A DNA stretch of 64,000 bases from Siminovitchia sediminis (GTDB lineage Bacteria; Bacillota; Bacilli; Bacillales; Bacillaceae_C), in assembly GCF_042680885.1 (NCBI RefSeq), contig NZ_JBHUEO010000005.1, forward strand, positions 248,001 to 312,000, given 5' to 3'. A program made the translations under genes and the position numbers. Below the pieces are notes generated by a model. It saw only the letters and a list, made by a program, of their open reading frames with translations, did no database searches and was not told the DNA's origin. Shown piece by piece: positions 35,255-45,923 of the stretch (its first letter is position 1; each line of letters begins with the position of its first letter).

Positions 35255-35669
35255 AGGTACATAAAGAATAACCTTATCTAAGTACTTTGCTTTATACGAG
35301 TGGATACATCCCGGCATACAGGAAGTATTCTTCCAGGCGCAGATGAAAGGACAAGGCTAATATTTTGAGAGTTTTCATTGCAGGGGAATATTTGCGTGTG
35401 AGCCTGTTGAAAAAAACAGGAAGAAACGCTTTGAGACGTCATGGGGACATCGTTGAATGGGACAGCATCTGCTAAGGGATGGCGGGTTCTTGCACAGGAA
35501 AAATGGTTAGTCTTACTAAAGCAGCAGAAACATTCAACTGTCTTGCTATAGGTGCTTAATCTCATCAGCATCGCCTTGTTCTTATCACTTATATCTGGAT
35601 ATTTTTCGGTTATAAAATGGTTTTAAATAAAATAATCATTATAGAATCATATCCCTGGAAAACTTGATA
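35255..35669. other. Gap between frr and uppS without a supported gene
   Basis: About 400 bases. It contains a perfect hairpin CCTGTT/AACAGG (35403-35408/35415-35420) with a GAAAAA loop. A 36-codon + frame from TTG 35365 to TAA 35473-35475 begins MRVFIAGEYLRVSLLKK, but its nearest AGG is about 15 bases away. A 97-codon minus-strand frame (35571-35278) has neither a ribosome binding site nor a recognisable product. The last 80 bases are AT-rich promoter-like sequence for uppS. Confidence 0.3.
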
Positions 35670-35678
35670 TGCTAAAAT
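35670..35678 (+). promoter_or_regulatory. Possible extended -10 promoter of uppS
   Basis: TGC directly before TAAAAT (35673-35678), an extended -10 element without a clear -35, 44 bases before the uppS ATG. The upstream sequence is AT-rich. Confidence 0.4.
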
Positions 35679-35721
35679 ATGTTTGACGCACAGAAGAATG
35701 CTTTCTGACGGAGGACTAATT

Positions 35722-36513
35722 ATGTTCAATAAAATGAAGTTATGGAATACTTCAAAAGAGAAAGAAATATATGGTGAACGCATAGACAAAATCCTTTCCC
35801 ATCCGATTCCCCGGCATGTGGCGATTATCATGGACGGCAATGGGCGCTGGGCAAAAAAAAGAACTCTTCCCCGGGTAGCCGGCCATCGTGAAGGGATGAA
35901 GACTGTTAAAAAAATAACGAAATCGGCCAATCGTCTGGGAGTCAAAATATTAACTCTCTATGCCTTTTCAACGGAAAATTGGAAACGGCCCAAGCCCGAA
36001 GTGGATTTTCTGATGAAGCTTCCAGAGCAGTTTTTGGACAGCTTCCTGCCAGAATTAATAGAAGAAAATGTTAAAGTATCAACGATGGGAAATATCGAGC
36101 AGTTGCCTGCCAGTACCGTTAAAGCTGTGAAAGAAGCTGTTGAAAGAACCAAAAACAACGACGGCCTTATATTGAATTTTGCATTAAATTATGGAAGCCG
36201 CTCTGAAATGATTGCAGCGATTAAACATCTTTCACATGATATAAAAAATGGAACACTTAAAGAAGAGGATATCGATGAACAATGCTTTTCTCAATATTTA
36301 ATGACCGACAGTCTGGGAGATCCGGATCTATTGATCAGAACGAGCGGTGAATTAAGGCTGAGCAATTTTATGCTTTGGCAGCTTGCCTATACAGAATTGT
36401 ACTTTGTTGATGTGCTTTGGCCGGATTTTTCTGAAGAACATTTGTTGGAAGCGGTGGAATCGTATCAGAACCGCTCCAGAAGGTACGGCGGATTAATTGG
36501 CGAGGAGATATAA
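35722..36513 (+). CDS. uppS: Undecaprenyl diphosphate synthase (cis-prenyltransferase)
   Basis: 263 residues. It makes the C55 lipid carrier for peptidoglycan and teichoic acid. The catalytic motif HVAIIMDGNGRWAKKR carries D38. TLYAFSTENWKRP and the C-terminal DLLIRTSGELRLSNFMLWQLAYTE-type motif are typical. ATG 35722 follows CGGAGG; frame upstream is open but lacks a ribosome binding site. Confidence 0.97.
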   Translation: MFNKMKLWNTSKEKEIYGERIDKILSHPIPRHVAIIMDGNGRWAKKRTLPRVAGHREGMKTVKKITKSANRLGVKILTLYAFSTENWKRPKPEVDFLMKLPEQFLDSFLPELIEENVKVSTMGNIEQLPASTVKAVKEAVERTKNNDGLILNFALNYGSRSEMIAAIKHLSHDIKNGTLKEEDIDEQCFSQYLMTDSLGDPDLLIRTSGELRLSNFMLWQLAYTELYFVDVLWPDFSEEHLLEAVESYQNRSRRYGGLIGEEI

Positions 36514-36518
36514 TAAAA

Positions 36519-37304
36519 ATGAAACAAAGAGTGGTCACAGCCATCACAGCCATGATCATATTCCTCCCGCTTTTATATATTGGCGGGATTCCTTTCATCA
36601 TCCTGGTATATGCAATGGCAACGATCGGATTATATGAATTATTAAAAATGCGGCATTATCCGTTTTTTTCCGGACAGGGCATCATGTCTATGATTCTGCT
36701 TTGGATCATTCTCCTGCCGGGAACTTGGTTTGAATCAGGGCATGGAGCTGATATAAAAATTAAGGCGGTTATCTTGGGTGTCCTGTTGTTTTTGGCATAT
36801 ACTGTATTAAGTAAAAATAAATTTAATTTCGATGACGCAGGTTTTATTATGCTAAGTGTGCTATATGTCGGAATTGGCTTCCATTTTCTTATAGAGACAC
36901 GTGAAGCGGGTCTTACCTATTTGCTTTTTATATTGTTTGTTGTTTGGGGAACTGATTCAGGTGCTTATTTCGTTGGCAAATCTCTGGGTAAAAGAAAGCT
37001 CTGGCCTGAAATCAGTCCCAATAAAACTATTGGGGGATCCATAGGCGGAATTTTCATTGCCTTACTGATAGCTCTCCTCTTTTTTAGTTTTACGACACTG
37101 GATATACCGCTGCTACAATTGCTGGGCGTTACAATTATCCTCTCAGTTTTTGGACAATTGGGCGATCTCGCTCAATCCGCATTCAAACGCCACTACGGTG
37201 TAAAAGATTCCGGAAACATCATGCCCGGACACGGGGGAATTTTGGACAGGTGCGACAGCTGGCTTTTTGTTCTGCCTCTTGTCCACTTATTGCAAATTAT
37301 TTAA
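36519..37304 (+). CDS. cdsA: Phosphatidate cytidylyltransferase
   Basis: 261-residue polytopic membrane enzyme making CDP-diacylglycerol for phospholipid synthesis. About seven or eight hydrophobic segments. The C-terminal CDS signature is complete: LGDLAQSAFKRHYGVKDSG followed by MPGHGGILDRCDS. The gene begins five bases after uppS. Confidence 0.97.
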   Translation: MKQRVVTAITAMIIFLPLLYIGGIPFIILVYAMATIGLYELLKMRHYPFFSGQGIMSMILLWIILLPGTWFESGHGADIKIKAVILGVLLFLAYTVLSKNKFNFDDAGFIMLSVLYVGIGFHFLIETREAGLTYLLFILFVVWGTDSGAYFVGKSLGKRKLWPEISPNKTIGGSIGGIFIALLIALLFFSFTTLDIPLLQLLGVTIILSVFGQLGDLAQSAFKRHYGVKDSGNIMPGHGGILDRCDSWLFVLPLVHLLQII

Positions 37305-37328
37305 TTGTCGCCATTGGGAGTGAAAAGT

Positions 37329-38474
37329 TTGAAATACATCAGTTTATTGGGGGCTACCGGTTCCATTGGGACTCAGACGCTTGAATTGATCAGGGAGCAC
37401 CCCGGGCATTTTCGGCTGGCTGCCTTATCAGCCGGGAAAAACATTGATCTTGTCAGAAAAATTATTGAAGAGTTCGAACCGAAGCTCGTATCTGTCCAAA
37501 CGAAAGAAGATGCTGATACCCTTCGATCCGAATTCTCCTCAAAAATTACATTTGTACACGGCGAGGAAGGACTTATTGAAGCAGCCGTTTATAAAGAGTC
37601 TGATATTATACTGAATGCCGTTATTGGCAGTGTTGGCCTCACCCCTACGCTTCAGGCCATTGAAGCGGGCAAAACGATAGCCATAGCCAATAAAGAGACC
37701 TTGGTCACGGCGGGTCATCTCGTCATGGGAGCAGCCAAAGAAAAAAATGTAGAGATTTTACCTGTTGACAGTGAACACTCAGCGATTTTTCAATGTCTGC
37801 AAGGGGAAGACACGAAGGAAATATCCAGGCTCCTGATCACTGCCTCAGGAGGGAGTTTCCGGGACCTGAATCGGGACGAATTACAGAGTGTTACACTCGA
37901 GCAGGCATTAAACCATCCAAATTGGTCCATGGGTTCCAAAATTACCATTGACTCTGCTACAATGATGAACAAAGGGCTTGAGGTGATTGAGGCCCATTGG
38001 TTATTTGACCTGGAATATGAAAAAATTGATGTGTTGCTGCATCGTGAGAGTATTATCCATTCATTAGTGGAATTTCATGACAGCAGTGTGATCGCTCAAT
38101 TGGGAACACCCGACATGAGAGTTCCTATTCAATACGCCCTTACTTACCCGAAACGATTGGCTTTACAGTCAGCAAAGAAACTTGATCTGACCGAAATAGG
38201 CCGGCTGCATTTTCAGAAGATGGACATGGACCGCTACCGATGCCTGCAATATGCTTATGATGCGGGACGCTCAGGAGGTACGCTTCCAACTGTATTAAAT
38301 GCGGCGAATGAAGCGGCAGTCCACGCATTTCTTGAGCGAAAAATTTCTTTTATACGAATTGAAGAACTCATTGAAAAAGCTATGGAACGTCATGAAATCA
38401 TCCGTAACCCCGATCTCTCTGCCATTCGGGAAGTTGACAGGGAAACTAGACAGTTTGTTCACACACTCCTTTAA
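37329..38474 (+). CDS. dxr: 1-deoxy-D-xylulose 5-phosphate reductoisomerase
   Basis: 381-residue second enzyme of the MEP isoprenoid pathway. NADPH-binding LLGATGSIGTQTLELI at the N-terminus; metal and substrate sites in LPVDSEHSAIFQCL and TIDSATMMNKGLEVIEAHWLF. TTG 37329 was chosen since TGGGAG lies about 8 bases upstream and the product then starts MKYISLLGATG as in the family. Next to cdsA and rseP as in B. subtilis. Confidence 0.97.
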   Translation: MKYISLLGATGSIGTQTLELIREHPGHFRLAALSAGKNIDLVRKIIEEFEPKLVSVQTKEDADTLRSEFSSKITFVHGEEGLIEAAVYKESDIILNAVIGSVGLTPTLQAIEAGKTIAIANKETLVTAGHLVMGAAKEKNVEILPVDSEHSAIFQCLQGEDTKEISRLLITASGGSFRDLNRDELQSVTLEQALNHPNWSMGSKITIDSATMMNKGLEVIEAHWLFDLEYEKIDVLLHRESIIHSLVEFHDSSVIAQLGTPDMRVPIQYALTYPKRLALQSAKKLDLTEIGRLHFQKMDMDRYRCLQYAYDAGRSGGTLPTVLNAANEAAVHAFLERKISFIRIEELIEKAMERHEIIRNPDLSAIREVDRETRQFVHTLL

Positions 38475-38489
38475 AAGGTGGTTATTTTT

Positions 38490-39755
38490 TTGAATACAGT
38501 CATCGCTTTTATTATTATTTTTGGAGCCCTTGTTTTTTTTCATGAACTGGGACATTTTATTTTTGCTAAGCGTTCAGGCATTCTTGTAAGAGAATTTGCC
38601 ATTGGCATGGGGCCAAAAGTCTTTTCTCACAAAACAAAAGAAACCCTGTATACCATTCGTCTCTTGCCGATTGGCGGATACGTCAGAATGGCCGGAGAGG
38701 ATCCGGAAATGCTTGAAATTAAGCCGGGCCATAGAATCGGACTCTTGCTAGATAAAGAGGGGCTTGTTGAAAAGGTGATACTTCAGGGAAAAGACCGCTT
38801 TCCCAATGCGCGTACGATTGAAGTTGAATCCGCTGATCTTGAACATGATCTGGTGGTCAAAGGGTATGAAGACGGGGAAGACGAGACCGTAAAAACATTT
38901 CGAGTTTCCCGAGAAGCAATGATCGTCGAGGATCAAGTTGAAACCCAGATTGCTCCGTGGGACCGTCAGTTTGGATCCAAGAAGCTCAGCGCAAGGGCGA
39001 TGACGATTTTTGCAGGCCCCATGATGAACTTTGTGCTGGCCATTGTCATTTTTACCATCTTAGGATTTATTCAGGGAGTACAGGTGAATGATCCGCTGAT
39101 AGGAAAGCTGCTTCCTGATGGAGCTGCACAGGAAGCCGGATTCAAGGAAGGCGACACTGTTTTAAGTATCGATGGGGCTGAGATTTCAAATTTTGAGGAT
39201 ATCACGGAAATTGTACGCAGCCACCCGGGTGAGGAGCTTGTTTTCACCGTTGAACGTGATGGAGCAACCCTGGATATACCGGTTACTCCGAAAAGAGAAG
39301 TCGCAGAGGGGGAAGAGTTTGGTCTCATTGGAGTTCAGGCTCCCGTAGATAAGTCCATTTCGAAAGTGGCCTTCAACGGATTTTCTGAAACATACTTATT
39401 AACAATAGAAATTTTCAAGATTCTTGGGAAACTTGTTACAGGACAATTTTCCATCGATATGCTAGCCGGGCCTGTCGGGATATATAAAACGACAGAAACC
39501 GTTGCACAATCGGGTGTGCTGCTTTTAATGAGGTGGACAGGGTTGCTGAGCATTAACCTTGGGATAATGAACTTGCTTCCGGTTCCTGCATTGGATGGCG
39601 GCAGACTGTTATTCTTCGGAATTGAAGCGCTGAGGGGTAAACCTATCGACCGCCAGAAAGAAGGTTTGGTCCATTTTATTGGTTTTGCCCTATTAATGGT
39701 ATTAATGATTGTAGTCACATGGAACGATATTCAAAGGTTTTTTATCTTTAAATAA
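38490..39755 (+). CDS. rseP: Site-2 intramembrane metalloprotease RseP (RasP)
   Basis: 421 residues. Zinc site HELGH in the first membrane helix (ALVFFHELGHFIFAKRSG) and LDGGRLLFF near the C-terminus, with one PDZ domain between (about 200-290, GAAQEAGFKEGDTVLSIDG). In B. subtilis RasP cleaves anti-sigma RsiW and leftover signal peptides. TTG 38490 fits AAAAGGTGG at 8 bases; GTG 38478 lies inside that site. Confidence 0.96.
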   Translation: MNTVIAFIIIFGALVFFHELGHFIFAKRSGILVREFAIGMGPKVFSHKTKETLYTIRLLPIGGYVRMAGEDPEMLEIKPGHRIGLLLDKEGLVEKVILQGKDRFPNARTIEVESADLEHDLVVKGYEDGEDETVKTFRVSREAMIVEDQVETQIAPWDRQFGSKKLSARAMTIFAGPMMNFVLAIVIFTILGFIQGVQVNDPLIGKLLPDGAAQEAGFKEGDTVLSIDGAEISNFEDITEIVRSHPGEELVFTVERDGATLDIPVTPKREVAEGEEFGLIGVQAPVDKSISKVAFNGFSETYLLTIEIFKILGKLVTGQFSIDMLAGPVGIYKTTETVAQSGVLLLMRWTGLLSINLGIMNLLPVPALDGGRLLFFGIEALRGKPIDRQKEGLVHFIGFALLMVLMIVVTWNDIQRFFIFK

Positions 39756-39775
39756 TCCAAGTTGAGGTGCAAGTA

Positions 39776-41485
39776 ATGAAGCAAAGCATGACAATCATTC
39801 CAACGCTCAGAGAGCTTCCTTCGGATGCAGAGATTAAAAGTCATCAGCTGCTTCTCAGAGCAGGATTTATTAAACAAATTGCCAGCGGGGTTTACACTTA
39901 TTTACCGCTTGCCAAAAGAACATTAGATCATATTGAAAGAATTATACGTGAAGAGATGGAGCGGGCAGGAGCTGCAGAACTGCTTATGCCTGCCCTGCAG
40001 CCTGCTGAGCTGTGGCAGGATTCCGGACGCTGGTATACATATGGCGATGAATTGATGAGAATGCATGACCGCCACGACCGCAGCTTTGCACTGGGTCCGA
40101 CTCATGAAGAAGTGATTACAAGCATTGTCAATGACGCAGTACCTTCGTACAAGCGCCTTCCAATCACCCTTTATCAGATCCAGACAAAATTCAGGGATGA
40201 AAAACGTCCCCGATTCGGGCTGTTGCGCGGCAGGGAATTTGTTATGAAGGATGCATATTCATTCCATACCTCTTCTGAAAGTCTTGATGACACCTATCAA
40301 AAAATGTATCAGGCCTATATAAATATTTTTAACAGATGCGGTTTGGATTTTCGCGCGGTCTTAGCCGATTCCGGGGCGATTGGCGGGAAGGACACGCAGG
40401 AATTCATGGTACTTTCAGAGATTGGTGAGGATACCATTGCCTATTCTGATTCCTCATCCTATGCTGCAAACATAGAAATGGCAGAAATAAACCAGGAGTA
40501 TGTGAAGCCTGACGCCCCTCCAAAGGACTTGGAAAAAGTCGAAACACCTGATCAAAAAACTATAGCTGAAGTATCAGAGTTTCTTCAAGTATCAGCCTCA
40601 GATGTTATAAAGTCATTGGTCTTGCTTGTCGATGAAGAACCTGTGATGGTGCTCGTCAGAGGTGACCACGAAGCCAATGAGGTGAAAGTAAAAAATGCTC
40701 TGGATGCCAAGGCTGTTGAATTTGCAGACGAAGAAAAAACGAAGGAGCTGCTGAATTGCTCATTTGGATCAATCGGTCCCGTTAATCTTCCGGATAATGT
40801 AAAGATCATTGCCGATCAAGCGGTTGAATACATGATAAATGCGGTGTGCGGAGCAAATGAAGACGGCTTTCATTATAAGAACGTGGTTCCGGGGCGCGAT
40901 TTCCAAGTGGAAACCTATGCCGACCTGCGATTTATTCAGGAAGGGGATCCTTCGCCGGACGGGAAAGGAACAATTAAATTTGCCCGTGGTATTGAAGTCG
41001 GGCACATCTTTAAACTGGGCACGACATACAGTGAAGCAATGTCTGCCAAGTATTTGGATGAAAATGGCAAGGCTCACCCCTATATCATGGGCTGTTACGG
41101 CATCGGTGTATCCAGGACGCTGGCTGCCATTGCCGAACAATTTAACGATGAAAACGGATTGATATGGCCTGCCAACATTGCACCATATGATATTCACCTG
41201 ATACCGGTAAATATGAAAAATGAAGATCAGAAAAACCTTGCTGAGAAACTATACAGCAGCCTCCAAGAACATCAATATGACGTACTGTTTGATGATCGGA
41301 ACGAGCGTCCGGGCGTTAAATTCAATGATTCCGATTTAATCGGTTTGCCTGTGCGTGTAACGGTGGGCAAGAAAGCAGCCGAGGGGATCGTGGAAGTTAA
41401 AATCCGTAAGACCGGTGAAATGATAGAAGCGAAAGCTGAGGAACTGAATGGCGTATTGGAGCGCATTTTTAAAGAACTTGAATGA
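39776..41485 (+). CDS. proS: Prolyl-tRNA synthetase
   Basis: 569-residue bacterial-type ProRS. Class II motifs: LLMPALQPAELWQDSGRW, LGPTHEEVITSIV, FRDEKRPRFGLLRGREFVMKDAYSF. A YbaK-like editing insertion (about 225-400) and the anticodon-binding domain after GCYGIGVSRTLAA follow. ATG 39776 lies seven bases after TTGAGGTG. Confidence 0.98.
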   Translation: MKQSMTIIPTLRELPSDAEIKSHQLLLRAGFIKQIASGVYTYLPLAKRTLDHIERIIREEMERAGAAELLMPALQPAELWQDSGRWYTYGDELMRMHDRHDRSFALGPTHEEVITSIVNDAVPSYKRLPITLYQIQTKFRDEKRPRFGLLRGREFVMKDAYSFHTSSESLDDTYQKMYQAYINIFNRCGLDFRAVLADSGAIGGKDTQEFMVLSEIGEDTIAYSDSSSYAANIEMAEINQEYVKPDAPPKDLEKVETPDQKTIAEVSEFLQVSASDVIKSLVLLVDEEPVMVLVRGDHEANEVKVKNALDAKAVEFADEEKTKELLNCSFGSIGPVNLPDNVKIIADQAVEYMINAVCGANEDGFHYKNVVPGRDFQVETYADLRFIQEGDPSPDGKGTIKFARGIEVGHIFKLGTTYSEAMSAKYLDENGKAHPYIMGCYGIGVSRTLAAIAEQFNDENGLIWPANIAPYDIHLIPVNMKNEDQKNLAEKLYSSLQEHQYDVLFDDRNERPGVKFNDSDLIGLPVRVTVGKKAAEGIVEVKIRKTGEMIEAKAEELNGVLERIFKELE

Positions 41486-41494
41486 ATAGGAAAA

Positions 41495-41529
41495 AAGGTA
41501 CCTTGATTTAAAGGTGCCTTCCTTATTTC
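41495..41529 (+). terminator. Terminator-like hairpin between proS and polC
   Basis: AAGGTACC (41495-41502) pairs with GGTGCCTT (41513-41520) with one G-U pair, followed by CCTTATTTCC. The T tract is broken, so read-through into polC is likely. Confidence 0.5.
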
Positions 41530-41557
41530 CTATCGACTAGATGAGGGGGAGAATCAA

Positions 41558-44500
41558 ATGACGTCCAGGACGGATCATCCCGCCGAAAAAAAAGAACGCT
41601 TTTTACTTTTACTCCAGCAGATCGGTTTAACTGATGATGCATATATAGTGCATTTACGGTCCGGGCAAATTGAAAAGCTGGTGGTTGATAAAACGAATAA
41701 AAAATGGCATTTTTATTTTTCATTAGACAAGCTGATTCCCAGCAGCATCTATACAATGTTTTCCAAAAAGCTCCAGCAGGCCTTCCAGCATATTGCCCAA
41801 GTGAACTTTTCTCTATCTTATGCCGATCCAACGTTTAACGAGGAACTCGTTATTGATTACTGGCGGGACTGTCTAAAAGAGATTGAGGGTATGTCTCCCA
41901 TGCTGCTCGGTTTATTGAAAGGCCAACTGCCAAGAGTTCAAGGGAATAAATTGGTCGTTACGGTCAGAAATGACATGGAGGCAAGAACCCTGCAGGAAAA
42001 ATACGGAAGGTTTATTTCTGAAATCTATCAAAAGTTTGGTTTTCCTTCTATGATGTTGACAGCTGAAATTGGCAATGCGGAACAATCACAAGAAGAATAT
42101 GAAAGATTTATGGAAGAAAAGCAAAAAGAAGATGAAGAACGAGCTCGTCAAGCCGTAGCAGAAATGAAGAAATTGGAAGAAGAGAAGAAAAACAGCAGCG
42201 ATGTTGAATTAAACGGTCCACTGACCATTGGTTATGCTATTAAAAACGATGAAGACATTCGGAAGTTGGAAGATATTGTAGATGAAGAGCGCCGGATTAC
42301 AGTGGAAGGATATATCTTTTCCGCCGAAACCAGAGAACTGCGAAGCGGACGAACACTCCTGTTGTTTAAACTGACCGATTACACCGACTCTATCTCCGTG
42401 AAAATGTTCTCAAAAGATCAAGAGGATGCGGCCATGATGAATTTGGTTAAAAAAGGCATGTGGGCAAGAGTACGGGGAAGTGTTCAAAATGACACCTTTG
42501 CCAGGGAACTTGTCCTCATGGCACAGGATATCAATGAAGTGAAGGCAAAGGAAAGAATGGATCATGCTGATGGAGAGAAACGTGTTGAACTTCATTTACA
42601 TTCACCCATGAGCCAAATGGATGCAGTGACCTCTATCAGCAGTTATGTAGCCCAGGCGAAAAAGTGGGGCCATACCGCGTTGGCTCTTACAGATCATGCA
42701 GTTGTACAGTCTTTTCCTGAAGCCTACAGTGCGGGAAAAAAGAACGATATGAAAATGATCTATGGACTCGAAGCCAATCTGGTCGATGATGGAGTTCCGA
42801 TTGCTTATAATAGCGCCCATCGGTTTTTGGAGGAAGAGACATATATTGTGTTTGACGTAGAAACGACAGGGCTATCAGCAATCTATGACAAAATTATTGA
42901 ATTGGCAGCAGTTAAAATCCGGAACGGTGAAGAGGTTGACCGTTTCGAGCGATTTGCCAATCCTCATCATCCGCTGTCAGCAACAACCATAGAATTAACC
43001 GGTATTACAGATGATATGGTTGAGAATGCTCCGGAAATAGAAGAGGTGCTGCAGGATTTCCATCATTGGATAGGTGATGGGATCCTGGTCGCCCATAATG
43101 CTTCGTTTGACATTGGATTTTTAAACACAGGCAATCAGAGGGCTGGTTTGCCTAAAATTGATAATCCGGTAATTGATACATTGGAGCTGGGAAGATTCTT
43201 GTATCCGGAATTTAAAAACCACAGGCTGAATACTTTGGCTAAGAGATTCGACATTGAACTCGTTCAGCACCACCGGGCGATTTATGATGCGGAGGCTACC
43301 GGGAAAATCCTATTAAAAATGCTTGCAGATGCAAGAAAAAGAGAAATCCTATACCATGATCAATTGAATGATAACATGGGACAAGGTGATGCCTATAAAC
43401 GGGCAAGGCCCTCACACTGTACACTGCTTGCACAAAATGATGAAGGTTTAAAAAACCTTTATAAATTGGTTTCCTATTCCCATTTAAATTACTTTTATCG
43501 CGTTCCCCGGATTCCGCGATCACTTTTGGAGAAACACCGGGAAGGAATTTTGGTTGGTTCCGGGTGTGATAAAGGTGAAGTCTTTGAAGCCATGATGCAA
43601 AAAGGACGGGCAGAAGCCGAAAAAGCTGCTTCTTTTTATGATTACCTGGAAATTCATCCAAAAGCGGTGTATGCTCCTCTCATTGAGATGGAATTGGTCA
43701 ATGATGAGAAAAACCTTGAAGACATTATTAAAAATATTGTAAGCATGGGAGAGGACCTCAACATTCCGGTTGTCGCTACCGGAAATGTTCATTATATGAA
43801 CAAGGAGGATAAAATTTACCGTGAAATTCTCATCCGCTCCCAAGGCGGTGCGAATCCGATGAACCGGCATCATCTGCCGGATGTTCATTTTAGAACAACC
43901 GATGAGATGCTGGAAGAGTTTTCCTTTTTGGGGGATGAAAAAGCATACGAAGTCGTTGTGCGCAACAGCAATTTAATTGCTGGAAAGATCAGTGATGTCA
44001 AACCGATTAAGGATGATTTGTATACTCCGAAAATTGATGGAGCCGAGGAAGAAATCCGGTCCATGAGCTACGAAAGGGCGAAATCAATCTATGGGGAGGA
44101 ACTTCCGGAAATCGTGGAAGCGCGTCTTGAAAAAGAATTGGCCAGTATTATCGGACATGGGTTTGCAGTTATTTATCTGATCTCTCATAAACTAGTAAAA
44201 AAATCATTAACAGATGGGTACTTGGTAGGTTCCAGAGGATCCGTGGGTTCTTCATTTGTAGCGACCATGACCGAAATTACCGAGGTTAATCCGCTTCCGC
44301 CGCACTATGTCTGTCCGGAATGCAAGCATTCCGAGTTTTTTGATGACGGGTCCGTTGGTTCAGGTTTTGACCTTCCGGACAAAAATTGTGAAAAATGCGG
44401 AGTGGAATATAAAAAGGATGGCCATGACATCCCGTTTGAAACATTCCTTGGGTTTAAGGGAGACAAAGTTCCGGATATTGACCTGAACTTCTCTGGGGAT

Positions 44501-45892
44501 TATCAGCCGATTGCCCATAATTATACAAAAGAATTGTTTGGTGAAGATTATGTGTATCGTGCAGGTACAATCGGTACTGTAGCTGAAAAAACAGCATACG
44601 GATATGTCAGAGGATATGAACAGGACCACAATCTCATGATGCGCAATGCGGAAGTGGACCGGCTTGTACAGGGATGTACAGGAGTTAAAAGAACAACCGG
44701 GCAACATCCCGGCGGTATTATTGTTGTACCGTCCCATATGGAGATATTTGATTTTACTCCGATACAGTATCCTGCTGATGATACGTCTTCTGAATGGAGG
44801 ACAACACATTTTGATTTCCATTCCATCGATAGCAATCTGTTAAAATTAGATATTCTCGGCCACGATGATCCGACAGTTATACGCATGCTGCAAGAATTGA
44901 GCGGAATCGACCCTAAAACCCTTCCGATCGATGACCCTGAAGTTATGAAGATTTTTAGCGGTACAGAGTCCCTTGGTGTAACGGAAGAGCAAATAATGTG
45001 TAAAACCGGAACACTGGGAATACCTGAATTCGGTACTCGATTTGTCAGGCAAATGCTGGAAGATACGAAGCCTACGACGTTTTCCGAGCTTGTCCAAATT
45101 TCCGGCCTTTCACACGGGACGGATGTATGGCTCGGAAATGCGCAGGAACTGATCCGTTCGGGAACCTGTACATTGTCGGAAGTGATCGGATGCCGGGATG
45201 ATATTATGGTATATTTGATTTACCAGGGGATTGAACCATCTCTTTCCTTTAAAATTATGGAATCTGTCAGGAAAGGAAGAGGCCTGACGCCTGAATGGGA
45301 GGAAGAGATGCGCAGGAACAATGTGCCGGAATGGTATATCGATTCATGTAAAAAAATAAAGTACATGTTTCCTAAGGCGCACGCTACAGCGTATGTACTT
45401 ATGGCAGTGCGTATAGCTTATTTTAAGGTGCACCATCCGCTTTTGTACTATGCGTCTTACTTTACAGTCAGAGCCGAAGATTTTGATCTGGAAACGATGG
45501 TTCGGGGATCACAGGCCATCCGGTCCAAAATTGAAGAAATTAATGCCAAAGGCCTGGATGCCACACCGAAGGAGAAAAATCTATTGACTGTGTTGGAACT
45601 GGCTTTGGAAATGTGCGAGCGAAAATATAAATTTCAGCGTGTAGATTTGTACCGTTCCAGTGCCACTGAATTCCTTATTGACGGTGACTCTTTGATTCCG
45701 CCGTTTAATGCCATACCCGGCCTGGGCACCAATGCTGCAATCAATATCGTTAAAGCGCGGGAAGAGGGAGAATTCCTTTCCAAAGAAGACCTCCAAAAAC
45801 GGGGGAAAGTATCTAAGACGGTAATTGAGTATTTGGATCAGCAGGGCTGTCTCGAGTCACTTCCTGAACAAAACCAGCTGTCTCTCTTTTAA
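41558..45892 (+). CDS. polC: DNA polymerase III alpha subunit, Gram-positive PolC
   Basis: 1444-residue replicative polymerase with built-in proofreading (B. subtilis 1437). Order: N-terminal domain, OB fold (about 230-330), PHP domain split by the 3'-5' exonuclease (YIVFDVETTGLS with D433), then the polymerase core with a CPECKHSEFF...CEKCG zinc module and catalytic DIDLNFSGDYQ (from about 973). A helix-hairpin-helix region lies near IPGLGTNAAINIVKAREEG. ATG follows GAGGGGGAGA. Complete and uninterrupted. Confidence 0.99.
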   Translation: MTSRTDHPAEKKERFLLLLQQIGLTDDAYIVHLRSGQIEKLVVDKTNKKWHFYFSLDKLIPSSIYTMFSKKLQQAFQHIAQVNFSLSYADPTFNEELVIDYWRDCLKEIEGMSPMLLGLLKGQLPRVQGNKLVVTVRNDMEARTLQEKYGRFISEIYQKFGFPSMMLTAEIGNAEQSQEEYERFMEEKQKEDEERARQAVAEMKKLEEEKKNSSDVELNGPLTIGYAIKNDEDIRKLEDIVDEERRITVEGYIFSAETRELRSGRTLLLFKLTDYTDSISVKMFSKDQEDAAMMNLVKKGMWARVRGSVQNDTFARELVLMAQDINEVKAKERMDHADGEKRVELHLHSPMSQMDAVTSISSYVAQAKKWGHTALALTDHAVVQSFPEAYSAGKKNDMKMIYGLEANLVDDGVPIAYNSAHRFLEEETYIVFDVETTGLSAIYDKIIELAAVKIRNGEEVDRFERFANPHHPLSATTIELTGITDDMVENAPEIEEVLQDFHHWIGDGILVAHNASFDIGFLNTGNQRAGLPKIDNPVIDTLELGRFLYPEFKNHRLNTLAKRFDIELVQHHRAIYDAEATGKILLKMLADARKREILYHDQLNDNMGQGDAYKRARPSHCTLLAQNDEGLKNLYKLVSYSHLNYFYRVPRIPRSLLEKHREGILVGSGCDKGEVFEAMMQKGRAEAEKAASFYDYLEIHPKAVYAPLIEMELVNDEKNLEDIIKNIVSMGEDLNIPVVATGNVHYMNKEDKIYREILIRSQGGANPMNRHHLPDVHFRTTDEMLEEFSFLGDEKAYEVVVRNSNLIAGKISDVKPIKDDLYTPKIDGAEEEIRSMSYERAKSIYGEELPEIVEARLEKELASIIGHGFAVIYLISHKLVKKSLTDGYLVGSRGSVGSSFVATMTEITEVNPLPPHYVCPECKHSEFFDDGSVGSGFDLPDKNCEKCGVEYKKDGHDIPFETFLGFKGDKVPDIDLNFSGDYQPIAHNYTKELFGEDYVYRAGTIGTVAEKTAYGYVRGYEQDHNLMMRNAEVDRLVQGCTGVKRTTGQHPGGIIVVPSHMEIFDFTPIQYPADDTSSEWRTTHFDFHSIDSNLLKLDILGHDDPTVIRMLQELSGIDPKTLPIDDPEVMKIFSGTESLGVTEEQIMCKTGTLGIPEFGTRFVRQMLEDTKPTTFSELVQISGLSHGTDVWLGNAQELIRSGTCTLSEVIGCRDDIMVYLIYQGIEPSLSFKIMESVRKGRGLTPEWEEEMRRNNVPEWYIDSCKKIKYMFPKAHATAYVLMAVRIAYFKVHHPLLYYASYFTVRAEDFDLETMVRGSQAIRSKIEEINAKGLDATPKEKNLLTVLELALEMCERKYKFQRVDLYRSSATEFLIDGDSLIPPFNAIPGLGTNAAINIVKAREEGEFLSKEDLQKRGKVSKTVIEYLDQQGCLESLPEQNQLSLF

Positions 45893-45923
45893 GACATCTT
45901 CACCTTCTCACGCTGCCAGTGAT

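Noticed and set aside
35278..35571. 97-codon minus-strand frame between frr and uppS
   Set aside because: No ribosome binding site, atypical composition (many Cys, Ser and Phe), no recognisable family, and every neighbour is on the + strand.
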